From assembly GCF_003688555.1 (NCBI RefSeq), contig NZ_REFR01000009.1:558001-622000 (forward strand): 64,000 nt of DNA. Direction: 5' to 3'. The position numbers were made by a program, and so were the translations under genes. Origin of the DNA: Eilatimonas milleporae (GTDB lineage Bacteria; Pseudomonadota; Alphaproteobacteria; Sphingomonadales; Kordiimonadaceae). Position 1 is the stretch's first letter; each line of letters opens with the position of its first letter. Of this stretch, positions 30,163 to 39,382 are shown in pieces. The notes under the pieces are model-generated. The model made no database searches, was not told where the DNA came from, and saw only the letters and a program-made list of their open reading frames with translations.

Positions 30163-30627
30163 ATGACCACGATGGTACGCCGAACCACCCTGCTGGTCCG
30201 CGATATGGATGCATCGCTTGCCTTTTACCGCGATGTGCTGGGCCTGGATGTCTATTACGACAATGAAATCCCCCTGACAGGCGAACTGCTGCCCGCCGGC
30301 GACAAGGGCGATGTCACCCGTCTGGTGATCGTGCGCGGCGAGGACCCGGTTATCGGCATGATCGGCCTGCTGCAATGGATCGACCCGGTCAAGCCCGCAC
30401 CGCCGGTCGACCACACGGTCGGCTACGGCAACCCGATTTTCGTGCTGGCCGTGGACGACGCCGCCGCCACCCATGACCGCGCCAAAGCCCACGACTGCAC
30501 CATCCGCGCACCGCTGAGCGAAACAGAATATCCCGGCGCCGACGGCGGCGTGGTCCGCGTCCGCTCCGTCGGCCTGTTCGACCCTGACGGCCATTTTTTC
30601 GAATGCAATCAGCGTCTGGAGGGGTAG
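30163..30627 (+). CDS. VOC-family protein
   Basis: A 154-residue vicinal oxygen chelate protein (LLVRDMDASLAFYRDVLGLD) ending VGLFDPDGHFFECNQRL, where a histidine and a glutamate are available as ligands. GGAGGGG precedes the ATG. Divergent from the VOC/alpha-beta-hydrolase pair. VOC proteins include glyoxalases, extradiol dioxygenases and fosfomycin-resistance enzymes; the substrate here is unknown. Confidence 0.83.
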   Translation: MTTMVRRTTLLVRDMDASLAFYRDVLGLDVYYDNEIPLTGELLPAGDKGDVTRLVIVRGEDPVIGMIGLLQWIDPVKPAPPVDHTVGYGNPIFVLAVDDAAATHDRAKAHDCTIRAPLSETEYPGADGGVVRVRSVGLFDPDGHFFECNQRLEG

Positions 30628-30664
30628 GGCCGGAAGGGGTTATGGGTGTTGCGGGCCCGGCCCT
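30626..30664. terminator. Possible hairpin terminator
   Basis: AGGGCCGG and CCGGCCCT form a perfect 8-base stem with a 23-base loop at the end of the VOC gene; ATTTTT follows 13 bases later. The large loop and displaced T-run make it a weak candidate. Confidence 0.3.
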
Positions 30665-30974
30665 CCCGCTGCTGATTTTTGCTTGAGCCAGAGCCAGGCC
30701 GTGTCGATCCCCCTTTGGACTATGGTTTGAAGAGCCCGGTCGTTACGGCAGGGCTTCATTTACCCGAAGGGCAACAGGTCCTCCACCTGTTTGGTGCCTG
30801 GCAGGACGAAAATGTCACCCCACCAGACATATTAAAGTGAAAGATCACGTTCCGGATGAATGAGCGCGTGACACGCCGCGCTTGAAATATCGCTGAAACC
30901 GTTTAACTTTCTTGCGAATAATTCGCATCTGCGCAGAATTCGCCAATACATCTGGCAAAAGGTCACCGGCTGGT
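30628..30974. other. Intergenic region before fecI-like sigma factor
   Basis: No gene is supported here. A short minus-strand open stretch around 30760-30840 has no identifiable family. The right end carries the sigma-factor promoter region, including the palindromic Fur-like site. Confidence 0.45.
30913..30927. promoter_or_regulatory. Fur-like box upstream of sigma factor
   Basis: TGCGAATAATTCGCA is a perfect 7-1-7 palindrome, the architecture of Fur boxes, matching the classical TGATAATNATTATCA at 11 of 15 positions. An imperfect copy (TGCGCAGAATTCGCC) follows at 30930-30944. Iron repression of the fecI-fecR-receptor genes would fit. Confidence 0.55.
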
Positions 30975-31553
30975 ATGACGCAAATACCAAAGAAAATAAA
31001 AGCCGGAGACAGTGAGGGGAAGGCATTGGCCCTGCCCATGGGGCAGGATCAGTCGTTTGCCGCCTTTTACGAGCAAGTCGCCGAGGAACTGGTGAAGGGC
31101 CTAAAAAAACGCTTCGGGAATGGCCCTCCGGAACCTCAGGACCTGGCGCACGAGGCCTTCCGCCGGGTTTTTGAGTATCCCGGGTTTTCAGACGTGGACA
31201 ATAAGCGTGCCTTCCTGTGGCGCACAGCCTTGAACCTGGCGGCCATTGAACGCCGCAAAATGGATGTCCGCACCCGTAAAGAACCGGATGTCCTAGATAC
31301 TTTTTTTTCAGACAAGGGTGACATTCCCACCCCTGAAAGCATCCTATGCATGAGGGAGCAACTGGGTGCGATCCGTGTGTTGGTCGAGGCAATGCCGACA
31401 CGCCGGCGACTGGTGCTTCTGATGCGAAGAGTGGAAGGCTTGACCCAAAAGGATATCGCGAGAAGACTGGGTATCAGCCGCAGCAGCGTCATCAAGCATC
31501 TGGCGCGGGCGGATCAGCAGCTCAATGAACTCCTCCTCAGCGACGAGGATTAG
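30975..31553 (+). CDS. ECF sigma factor, FecI-like
   Basis: An extracytoplasmic-function sigma factor of 192 residues. Region 2 includes LAHEAFRRVFEYPGF and AFLWRTALNLAAIERRK. Region 4 is a helix-turn-helix, LTQKDIARRLGISRSSVIKHL. It is followed 5 bases later by a FecR gene and then a receptor with an STN signalling domain, the classical FecI/FecR/FecA surface-signalling arrangement. ATG 30975 is chosen; ATG 31038 is an alternative. The Fur-like box suggests iron control. Confidence 0.88.
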   Translation: MTQIPKKIKAGDSEGKALALPMGQDQSFAAFYEQVAEELVKGLKKRFGNGPPEPQDLAHEAFRRVFEYPGFSDVDNKRAFLWRTALNLAAIERRKMDVRTRKEPDVLDTFFSDKGDIPTPESILCMREQLGAIRVLVEAMPTRRRLVLLMRRVEGLTQKDIARRLGISRSSVIKHLARADQQLNELLLSDED

Positions 31554-31558
31554 ACGCG

Positions 31559-32614
31559 ATGCCGAGACATCTGACGCCCGAATTGAAGCGCATCTCTTAT
31601 GAAGCGCATGAATGGCTCGCTCGACTGGAAGAACCGCCGCTGTCATCGCAAATCCGCGCGGACTTCAATGCCTGGCTGACACGCGACCCAAGACACAGGC
31701 AGGAGTATGAGAAAGCACAGACCTCTGTCGCGCTGACGCAAACGCTTCACAAGAGCGATTTCCCTGACACCATACGCCCCTCGCGATACGGAACATTCCG
31801 TTCGCATGTCATGGATGTCGTTGATTTTGTCTGGGATAGAAAAGGCCTGTCGCTCGCCGCGGGTGGCGCGTTGGCTGCGGGTCTCGCCTTTGTGGTGTTT
31901 TTTGGACCCCGGCAAACGATCACCGATCCTTTGTCCGCCGCCCCTGTTGTCGCCCAGTATGAAAGCAACCTCGGTGAACGCACAACTGTCGCCTTGGCAG
32001 ACGGCACGGAAGTCACGCTCGGCGCGCGGTCATCGGTTGAAACCCGGTTTTATGCCTATAAGCGCACGGTGACGCTGACCGCAGGAGTCGCCTATTTCGA
32101 TGTCGCGCCGGATGCGGCCCGGCCATTCACCGTCAAGGCAGGCGATCTGACGGCCACTGCCGTCGGTACCGCCTTTGATGTGCGCAACAGTGGCGATACA
32201 TTCCGGGTGGGCGTGGCAGAAGGCCGTGTTGAAGTCGGCTATCCTTTCATCATGAACGGCCAATATATGGGGATGACCACAACCCGGGATCTTGCCGCCG
32301 GCCAGGAGGTTACTGCGACGATCGCAGATGGTCTCCAAAACGTGGCGGATACCGGAACACACTTCATCGCAGCCTGGCGCACCGACAGGCTTGTCTACCA
32401 GAATGTCTCCATTGCTGAATTGGTGGTTGATCTGAACCGTTACGCGCAGACGCCGATTGCCGTTGACGGGGACGCGCCTGAGATCAAGACGCTACAATTC
32501 AGCGGTGTCTTTCCCGACGTGAATATCGACGCCGTGCTGGATACGCTGTCTGATATTCATCCCATCCGGATTGACAGGACAGATCCTGGACAGACTGTTC
32601 TACGAAAAAAATAA
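31559..32614 (+). CDS. FecR-family anti-sigma regulator
   Basis: A 351-residue single-pass inner-membrane regulator. The cytoplasmic N-terminal domain has the FecR tryptophan-rich pattern (EAHEWLARLEEPPLS, FNAWLTRDPRHRQEY). A transmembrane helix lies near residues 99-116. The periplasmic FecR domain contains ADGTEVTLGARSSVETRF and GVAYFDVAPDAARPFTV, and the C terminus has an STN-like fold (ELVVDLNRYAQTPIAV). It should relay a signal from the receptor to the sigma factor. Confidence 0.9.
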   Translation: MPRHLTPELKRISYEAHEWLARLEEPPLSSQIRADFNAWLTRDPRHRQEYEKAQTSVALTQTLHKSDFPDTIRPSRYGTFRSHVMDVVDFVWDRKGLSLAAGGALAAGLAFVVFFGPRQTITDPLSAAPVVAQYESNLGERTTVALADGTEVTLGARSSVETRFYAYKRTVTLTAGVAYFDVAPDAARPFTVKAGDLTATAVGTAFDVRNSGDTFRVGVAEGRVEVGYPFIMNGQYMGMTTTRDLAAGQEVTATIADGLQNVADTGTHFIAAWRTDRLVYQNVSIAELVVDLNRYAQTPIAVDGDAPEIKTLQFSGVFPDVNIDAVLDTLSDIHPIRIDRTDPGQTVLRKK

Positions 32615-32640
32615 AGTCATCCAACATTTTGAAAAAAATT

Positions 32641-32668
32641 AGTGAATTAAAAATCAGTTCACTTTTTT
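32641..32668. terminator. Possible terminator between fecR and receptor
   Basis: AGTGAA (32641-32646) pairs with TTCACT (32658-32663), flanked by A-rich sequence on the left and five or more T residues on the right. The stem is short, so it may act as an attenuator or be chance. Confidence 0.35.
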
Positions 32669-32766
32669 GCTGGGTCAAAGGAACATTTTTCGGCCTTCGA
32701 GCATCTCATGAATGAAGCGGTTAATGACAACAACTCGCAAAATCATTCACAGGGGATAGTCAGGGC

Positions 32767-35149
32767 ATGTCACGTCGTTCTTGGGCAAAAACAACTCTTC
32801 TTGGCGCGGTTTGCGCAGCGGCGATCGGGCTGGCAGCGCCGACCCTGGCGCAGAGCGGGTCGGATCAGGCGCCGATCAGATATGTACAGATTGAAGCGCA
32901 GCCGCTGTCGAGCGCGATCCTAGTATTTTCACAAGAGTATGGCATTGCGGTGTCCGGCGATGGCGCGCTTATACAGGGGAAGACGACATCGCCCGTATCA
33001 GGCCGCTACGCACCGGCCGCCGCGTTAAGCACCATGCTGCGAGGGACGGGTCTGACAGCGACCTCGGGCCGAACCGGGGGGTATGTGCTGGTGCAGAAGG
33101 TATCCCGGACGCATTCCGCGGCGCCTGAACAGGCTGCCGTTGCCGAAGAAATCATCGTGACCGGAAATGTCAGGGGCCAGGTGGCCACTGAACAGCAGTT
33201 GGGTCTGCTGGGGACCAAAGGCAGGCTGGAGACACCCTTGAGCACCACCAGCTTCACGGCCGAATACATTAAAAACCGGCAGGCAACCGAAATATATCAA
33301 GTGCTGCAGGGCATCCCCTCGGTTCAGGCGACAACGACCCCCAACCAGGGTGTGACGAATTTCCAGTCCCGCGGCGTCCAGGTGTCGAGGGATGGCTTTG
33401 GCTTCAATGGAACCGGCGAATCTGGTATTCGCCGCGCAGCCAAGTCTGGTCGGCATTGAACGGGTCGAGTTTTTGCGAGGGCCGACAGCCCTGTTCGCCG
33501 GTCAATCGGCCGGTTTCTCTTCGCTTGTCGGGGGAACCGTAAACTTCGTTCCCAAGCGCGCTCAATCAAAAGACGTCAACACATTGACCGCCGGTTTCCA
33601 GTCGGACTCCGTCGGGTTTGTTCAGTTCGATATCGGGCGCCGCTTTGGCCGGGAAGACGAGTGGGGCTTACGTGTCGGGGGCGAAGTGCTGGGCGGAGAC
33701 ACTCAGGTCAATTTTGGCGACCGTGAACAGCGTGCGATAGCGGTCGCCGTCGATTACAACACGGGCCAGTTCCGTGCCGCCCTTGACGTAAGATATAACG
33801 AGAATGAACAGGGCGGACACACGCGCGAGATTTTCAGTGCCTCGAACGGGCCTGTGCCCACTGACTTTGATGCGAGTTTCAACCCGAACCAGCCATGGGG
33901 CTTTATCAACACCGACTCCCTGCTCGGCGCGTTGAGGTTGGAATACGACGTTGTCCCGAACACAATGATTTTTGGCGCCGCCAGCGGCAGCCTCAATGGT
34001 GAGCAGAGCATCACCGGATTTCCCTCCAACCTTCAGCCGAATGGCGATTTTACGACGAACACCGGCGACTTCCAGACCGACGCCGAACGCCTGAATTTCG
34101 AAGGCGGCATACGCTCGGAATTCGAGACCGGCGCGATCACCCACAATTTCGTTGCCGCCGCGAACTGGGGTTTCCAGTCGGAAAGATTTGACTTTGTAGG
34201 GTTTGACCCGAACGACGCGTTTACCAACAATATCTTCAATCCTGTCGTCGTGCCCAATCCCGGCGTTCGCTCAACCCTTCCGGAGAATGACACCGCACGA
34301 AATACCTATGTCGGAGCCACTTTGCTCGATACGCTTGGCTTTTTCGAAGATCGCCTGCAATTGACGCTGGGAATCCGGTATCAGGACCTTCGGATCAGAA
34401 ACCTGGATGGCATGACCGGCGATAAACTTAGCGAGTCGACAGGCGACAACTTTTCGCCGGGGTTTGGCCTTTTGTATCGGATAAGCGACAGGATATCGAT
34501 TTACGCCAATTATCTTGAAGGGTTGAGCAATGGTGGCGCCGCACCGGCTTTTGCCGTGAATGCCGGGCAACAGCTCGGACCGATCGCTTCAGATTCCATT
34601 GAAATCGGCAGCAAGTTCGACATCGGAGAGTTTAGCGTGGATATCGCACTCTTCCAGATACGCGATGTTTCCACCGCTGTTGATCCCGACACCAATATTT
34701 TCGGCGAGGTCGGTGAAGAACGCATCCGGGGGCTTGAAATCTCCACATTTGGTGAGCTTGCCCAAGGTATCCGCCTGATAGGCGGTCTGACGGTTTTCGA
34801 CGATGAGATCACCGCCTCTGACGTGGCGGCAAACATCGGTGACCCGATCCCGGGTATCCCCGATTTCGTTGTCTCCGCGAATATGGAGTATGACATCTCC
34901 GATACCGGCCTGACGGTGATTGCCCAGTTCCGCCATCAGGGTACGGCGGACATCGTCCTCGGAAACGATCTGACGATCCCTTCCTGGACCACCCTCGGTT
35001 TTGGAGCGAGGTTCAGCTTCGATAAATTCGTTGCGCGCATCAATGTCGAAAACGTCGGCAATGAAACCTATTTCAACGGCAGTCCGTTTGGAGAGCTTGC
35101 CCTCGGCACGCCGCGAACGGTCCTGGCGTCGCTGACCGCGGCCTTCTGA
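32767..35149 (+). pseudogene. FecA-type TonB-dependent receptor, frameshifted
   Basis: An outer-membrane siderophore-type receptor in two frames. The first part (32767-33459) has a signal peptide (LLGAVCAAAIGLAAPTLAQ), an STN signalling domain and the start of the plug ending in SRDGFGFNG. The second part, one frame over (from about 33392 to 35149), resumes at QPSLVGIERVEFLRGPTAL and continues through the barrel to the C-terminal LASLTAAF. Only 40 bases separate NG from GIERV, so a short deletion in the plug, not just a one-base slip, is likely. Sequencing error remains possible. Confidence 0.8.
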
Positions 35150-35171
35150 TCTGCGGCGGTCGGGCCCTAGC

Positions 35172-36539
35172 TCAATCCGTCTCGGCCAACGCCGCCTCGA
35201 ACCGGTCCACTTCCCGCGTATAGGCCCGGCGCAGCACCGGCAGCAGCAGCAGGACCGGCAGCCCGTACAAGGCCGGCACCAGTGCCATGGAATAGCGGAT
35301 CATGCCTTCATCGGCGAAGAAACTGTCGGTCAGCAGCGCCACGCCCGGCGGGCCGATGAACAGGCCGGCCATGCTGATGAACATATAGTAGAGCGCCGTC
35401 ACCCGACCGCGGATTTCACCGGGGCAGATGGCGAACAGCGCCGGCACCCCGACCGACGACACCATGGCGATGCCGATCGTCGTCACCTGCGAGGTGACGA
35501 AAGCGCTCATCCCCGTCGGCAGCAGCGGGAACAGCGCCGCGCTCGGCACCATGACGAACAGGCCGACAGCCATGATGCGAAAGGCACCGTCGGCGATTTT
35601 CCGCATGCTGTAGCGGTCCGCCAGCCAGCCGGCCAGATTGACGCTGACCGGTCCCAAAATCAGCAGGGCGACCCCGTTGATGCGGCTGAAGAAACTGGCC
35701 TCCCAGCCCCAGGTGCGCTCGAACAGGGCCGGATACCAGAAACTGGTATAGGCCGTCACCGTCATCACCGACACGATCAGTGCGACCGAGACAAAGGGCA
35801 GCCAGCGCGCGCCCAGATAGGCGAAGGTCTCGCGGAAACCGGGGCCACCTGCGCCGCCCATGCTGCCGGCGTCGCGCCGCGCCGGTTCGCGCACCAGCGC
35901 CATCAGCAGCGCCAGAAGCACCCCCGGCAGGCCCAGCATGACAAAGGTCAGATGCCACGGCTTCTCGATGCCGTAGGCCGCCAGCGCCGACAGGTCCAGC
36001 GAATCGGCGAAATCCAGAACCGCCGCCACGATCAGATAGCCGGTGCCCGCGCCCACCGACAGCGCCGTGGAATAGACGGCAATCGCCCGTGCCCGCAGAT
36101 ATTTCGGAAACATGTCGGCAATCATCGACAGGGCGCAGGGGCTGAGCGTGGCCTCGCCGACGCCGACGCTGATGCGTGCGGCGAACAGGGCGCCGAAGCT
36201 GCGCGCCAGCCCGGAGGCGGCGGTGGCGACCGACCACAGGGCCACACCGACGGCAATGATGGTGCGGCGGCTGCGCCGGTCCGCCAGCCAGCCGAGCGGG
36301 ATGCCCATGGTGGCGTAAAACACCGCGAAGGCCGGCCCCATCAGCAGCCCGATCTGCGTGTCGGTCAGGCCCATATCCGCCTTGATCGGCCCGACCAGCA
36401 GGCCCAGCACCTGACGGTCGATATAGGAAAAGATGTAAATCAGCGTCAGCAGGCCGACCACATACCAGGCATAGACCGGATTCGGGAAATCCTGTCCGTC
36501 GGCCGCCCGCGCGCTCACCATGTCCGATTTCGTTTCCAT
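35172..36539 (-). CDS. MFS transporter, spinster-like
   Basis: A 455-residue MFS carrier with twelve predicted helices. The sequence IFSYIDRQVLGLLVGPIK near helix 1 and GWLADRRSRRTIIAVG in loop 2-3 are typical of the spinster-related branch common in catabolic clusters of Alphaproteobacteria. The start ATG 36539 is preceded by GGGGGCG. It diverges from the six-helix membrane protein gene, with operator site C between them. It probably moves the cluster's substrate or product. Confidence 0.85.
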   Translation of the reverse strand: METKSDMVSARAADGQDFPNPVYAWYVVGLLTLIYIFSYIDRQVLGLLVGPIKADMGLTDTQIGLLMGPAFAVFYATMGIPLGWLADRRSRRTIIAVGVALWSVATAASGLARSFGALFAARISVGVGEATLSPCALSMIADMFPKYLRARAIAVYSTALSVGAGTGYLIVAAVLDFADSLDLSALAAYGIEKPWHLTFVMLGLPGVLLALLMALVREPARRDAGSMGGAGGPGFRETFAYLGARWLPFVSVALIVSVMTVTAYTSFWYPALFERTWGWEASFFSRINGVALLILGPVSVNLAGWLADRYSMRKIADGAFRIMAVGLFVMVPSAALFPLLPTGMSAFVTSQVTTIGIAMVSSVGVPALFAICPGEIRGRVTALYYMFISMAGLFIGPPGVALLTDSFFADEGMIRYSMALVPALYGLPVLLLLPVLRRAYTREVDRFEAALAETD

Positions 36540-36623
36540 CCGCCCCCGCCCCTTCCCTGATGTCCGGATTTCCGGGCCGTGGTCGCCCCGGTGTCACGAC
36601 CCTGTTTTGTCGGGCCCTGACAT

Positions 36624-36643
36624 ATGTCATAGTCTTATATCAA
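36624..36643. promoter_or_regulatory. Operator site C (degenerate)
   Basis: ATGTCATA-GTCT-TATATCAA has the same 8-4-8 layout as sites A and B, with two changes in the left arm and one in the right. It sits between the divergent MFS and membrane-protein genes, 85 bases from both starts, where such an operator would be expected. Confidence 0.6.
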
Positions 36644-36729
36644 CTTTGGGCTTTCTAATGGATGTCTGTCAATGCCGGGAATGTCTCCCGGCCCGCACGG
36701 CAACCCAATCTGACGAGGGGAGAGGAAAA

Positions 36730-37437
36730 ATGGGGGACGGTTTCGACATCGCCATATACAGCCATGACGTCCTGCGCTGGATGCATGTCATTTTCGCCGC
36801 ATACTGGCTGGGCGGCGAGTGGGGCGTGTTCAACGCCTCCACCAATGTGGCCAAGGCCGATCTGAGCCTGGAGGAACGCCTGCGCCACATGGAAACGGCC
36901 TACCGGATCGACATCATGCCCCGGTCCAGCATCATCTGGCTGCTGCCGGTCGGCTTTCACATGGCCGACAATCTCGGCCTGTCACCGGTCTCGGGCATGT
37001 GGGTGAATGTGGTCTGGGCGGCGACGGCGCTGTGGTGGCTGCTGATCTGGATGGCGTTCCGCGCGCGCGGCACCCAACGCGGCATCATGCTGACCGAACT
37101 GGACGATAAAATCCGCTTCGTGGTGATCCCGGCGCTGATCCTGACCGGCGGCTATATGCTGGTAACCGGCAACATGGCCTTCGGCGGCGAGGAACTGCCC
37201 ATGTTCTGGTTCGCGACCAAGCTGTCGCTGTTCGGCTTCATCCTGATCATCGGTCTTCTGCTGCGCTTCACCATGAAGGACTGGGCCGTCGGCTTCAACC
37301 GCCTGAAAGCCGAAGGGCCGAAACCCGAAATCAACGACATTTTCACCACCACGCTCTCGCGGGCCCGGAAATACGCCTATGTCTACTGGATCGGCATCGG
37401 CACCATGGCCTTCATCGGCGTGACGAAACCCTTCTGA
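36730..37437 (+). CDS. Uncharacterised six-helix membrane protein
   Basis: A 235-residue integral membrane protein with about six hydrophobic segments. Histidines and tryptophans lie in the first helix (LRWMHVIFAAYWLGGEWG), and another histidine is in LLPVGFHMADNLG. This pattern resembles haem- or quinone-binding membrane proteins such as the urate-oxidase N-terminal/DUF2269 type, but no family is certain. AGAGGAAAA precedes the ATG at 36730. It leads into the DUF1838 gene 73 bases downstream, with operator site D between. Confidence 0.65.
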   Translation: MGDGFDIAIYSHDVLRWMHVIFAAYWLGGEWGVFNASTNVAKADLSLEERLRHMETAYRIDIMPRSSIIWLLPVGFHMADNLGLSPVSGMWVNVVWAATALWWLLIWMAFRARGTQRGIMLTELDDKIRFVVIPALILTGGYMLVTGNMAFGGEELPMFWFATKLSLFGFILIIGLLLRFTMKDWAVGFNRLKAEGPKPEINDIFTTTLSRARKYAYVYWIGIGTMAFIGVTKPF

Positions 37438-37459
37438 CGGGCATCCGTCATTGCATATG

Positions 37460-37479
37460 TTGTTATGTCTATATAACAT
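37460..37479. promoter_or_regulatory. Operator site D (TTGTTATG-N4-TATAACAT)
   Basis: The 8-4-8 palindrome differs from the site A arms by one base in each arm. It lies 31 bases upstream of the DUF1838 start codon, with GGAGG between, so it can overlap that gene's promoter. Confidence 0.7.
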
Positions 37480-37510
37480 TTTTCAGCACAGATCATCGAA
37501 GGAGGTCGAA

Positions 37511-38488
37511 ATGGGACGTCGAGGCAACGGGGTCATGCGGCACACCCGCATGAAAAGGGCTTTTGCCAAATGTAAACACGCCGCGCTGGCCCTGGCGGGC
37601 GCGGCGGCGGTGACCGGCCTGACGGCGGGTGGCATCACGGCGGGCGCCGGCGCCGCCGATCTGGACCTGACCACGCCGGACGGCGCCATTGCCGCCATGC
37701 GCAAGATCCAGTGTTCACTGACCGACAATGAACCGATTTTCTACACCTGGGAGGGCGAGGTCTTCTCCCGCCGCGCGGGCGAACCCGACAAGAAGCTGTT
37801 CCGCGTCGCCGGTATGAATGTACGCACCTGCGCCAGCCTGGACGGCGGCAAGCGCGGCACCGGCTACCGCATGGTCAGCCGCGAGGTCATGCTGTATCTG
37901 GACCCGAAAACCGGCGCCGTCCTCGACACCTGGCGCAACCCGTGGCTGGACAAGGATGTCAACGTCCTGCACGTGCTGAACGATCCGGTGAACGGCCGCC
38001 CCAGCTTCCCTTACGGCGAGGACGGCACGCCGTCCTACCGCTGGTTCGGGCGCGAACAGGACGGCGAATGGTTCATGTCCATCACCGTGCCGCTGTTCTA
38101 TCACAATGAACTGGGCGGCGAGTATCAGCGCTATGTCGGCGGCGCCTATCACGCCACCGAAATGTTCAACTTCATGGGCAATATCGACGCCCTGACCGAC
38201 GGCGACACCACCTCCTCACCGGCCAAGGTCGGCTGGGTGCGGATTTCCCATTGGCTGCCGTGGATGGAAATGCAGGGCCGCGAGGGCGATCTCTACGTCC
38301 ATGCCTCGGGCCAGAAAATCGCCGGCTTCGACGCCCTGCCCGAGGTCCTGAAGACCTTTATCGACGACCGGGCGCCCCTCTACAAGACACCGCCGCCCGC
38401 CGACGACAAGCGGCCGAACGAGACAAGCTGGACCTATTTCAAGAAACATGTCGACGGCGAACGCCTGCCGCGCGGCGGCGCCAACTGA
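37511..38488 (+). CDS. Exported DUF1838-family protein
   Basis: A 325-residue protein with a signal sequence (HAALALAGAAAVTGLTAGGITAGAGA) followed by a DUF1838 domain. Family-like blocks include CSLTDNEPIFYTWEGEVFS, RTCASLDGG, LDTWRNPWLD and SHWLPWMEMQGREG. A GGAGGTCGAA sequence directly precedes ATG 37511. Function is unknown; DUF1838 genes are frequent in catabolic clusters. Operator site D lies just upstream, and a strong terminator follows at 38582. Confidence 0.82.
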   Translation: MGRRGNGVMRHTRMKRAFAKCKHAALALAGAAAVTGLTAGGITAGAGAADLDLTTPDGAIAAMRKIQCSLTDNEPIFYTWEGEVFSRRAGEPDKKLFRVAGMNVRTCASLDGGKRGTGYRMVSREVMLYLDPKTGAVLDTWRNPWLDKDVNVLHVLNDPVNGRPSFPYGEDGTPSYRWFGREQDGEWFMSITVPLFYHNELGGEYQRYVGGAYHATEMFNFMGNIDALTDGDTTSSPAKVGWVRISHWLPWMEMQGREGDLYVHASGQKIAGFDALPEVLKTFIDDRAPLYKTPPPADDKRPNETSWTYFKKHVDGERLPRGGAN

Positions 38489-38581
38489 CGGCGGGTTTCC
38501 GGGCCGCACCGGTCAAAAGGGTGTCTTGCACGCAACACATCTGACTGCCGTATAAGCGTGCGACCGCTTGAGAAAAAAACG

Positions 38582-38616
38582 ACACCGCCATCCAGCAAGG
38601 GTGGCGGTGTTTTTTA
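38582..38616. terminator. Strong bidirectional rho-independent terminator
   Basis: ACACCGCCA (38582-38590) pairs perfectly with TGGCGGTGT (38602-38610), followed by TTTTTT on the plus strand and preceded by AAAAAAACG, which gives a T-run on the minus strand. It can end both the DUF1838 transcript and that of the convergent DsbB-like gene. Confidence 0.88.
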
Positions 38617-38754
38617 TGATCGCCGTTTGCGCGGCCCTGATCCCAGTTGTGCCGGTCTCCGTGGGCCGGATTTCTACAAGGCGAACATGGGACGCGGGGC
38701 CGACCGACTCAACGGCCAAGGGCCCCTAGATCCCGGCCGCGTATCCCTGCCCCC

Positions 38755-39141
38755 TCAGGACTCGGGTTCACGGGCCCATATCAACAGCACCAGCCCGCTG
38801 ATCATGAACAGCGCGCACGCCGACAGCAGCCACGAATTCACATACCACTGCTCGCCCCATGTGAACTCTCCGGACATCATGCGCCGCCAGCCGCCGAAAT
38901 GCTGCGTGCTGCCGACGGAAAAGCCGAAGGCACCGATGACGCTGGCCAGATAGCGCACCGTCCAGTGAAACGGCCGGGGCAACAGCACCAGCAGGCCCAA
39001 CAGGCCGATCACCGTACGCTGCACCCGGCAATAGGGGCACTCATACACAACCCCCATGAACTCGCTGATCCAGGTAAGAAGCGATACGGCAATGGCGGCA
39101 ATGCCGATCAGTCTCGTATGTTTCCAGAAAAATACCGGCAT
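38755..39141 (-). CDS. Small DsbB-like membrane protein with CPYC motif
   Basis: A 128-residue protein with four hydrophobic segments. After the first helix it carries ECPYCRVQRT, matching the CxxCxxQR signature of DsbB, whose quinone-linked disulfide oxidises DsbA. The second periplasmic cysteine pair of DsbB is missing; only one further cysteine (LLSACALFMI) is seen and it lies within a helix. ATG 39141 has GGGGGAG upstream. It may be a reduced quinone-dependent thiol oxidase. It converges with the DUF1838 gene. Confidence 0.65.
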   Translation of the reverse strand: MPVFFWKHTRLIGIAAIAVSLLTWISEFMGVVYECPYCRVQRTVIGLLGLLVLLPRPFHWTVRYLASVIGAFGFSVGSTQHFGGWRRMMSGEFTWGEQWYVNSWLLSACALFMISGLVLLIWAREPES

Positions 39142-39382
39142 GCGCACTCTCCCCCTTTGCCAAACATTCACAGCCCGAACCCGTCCCGGCCCCAAGTCCG
39201 GGCGGGGCATCAGGCACCCCTGACGCCGTGCCGTTCATGGCATCTTAAACACAGGGCTCAAAAATGACAGGCGCTGAATCACTTGGCGCCGATCAGGGAT
39301 AGCCGGACAGTGGACACAGCGGCCATTTGTCTGGGCGGGCACATTGTCCCGAACACGCACGGCACCGGAATATCTTCAGTGT

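Noticed and set aside
30760-30840. A possible tail of a transposase on the minus strand
   Set aside because: Only about 25 codons, with a faint resemblance at most, and no inverted repeats or target duplications nearby.
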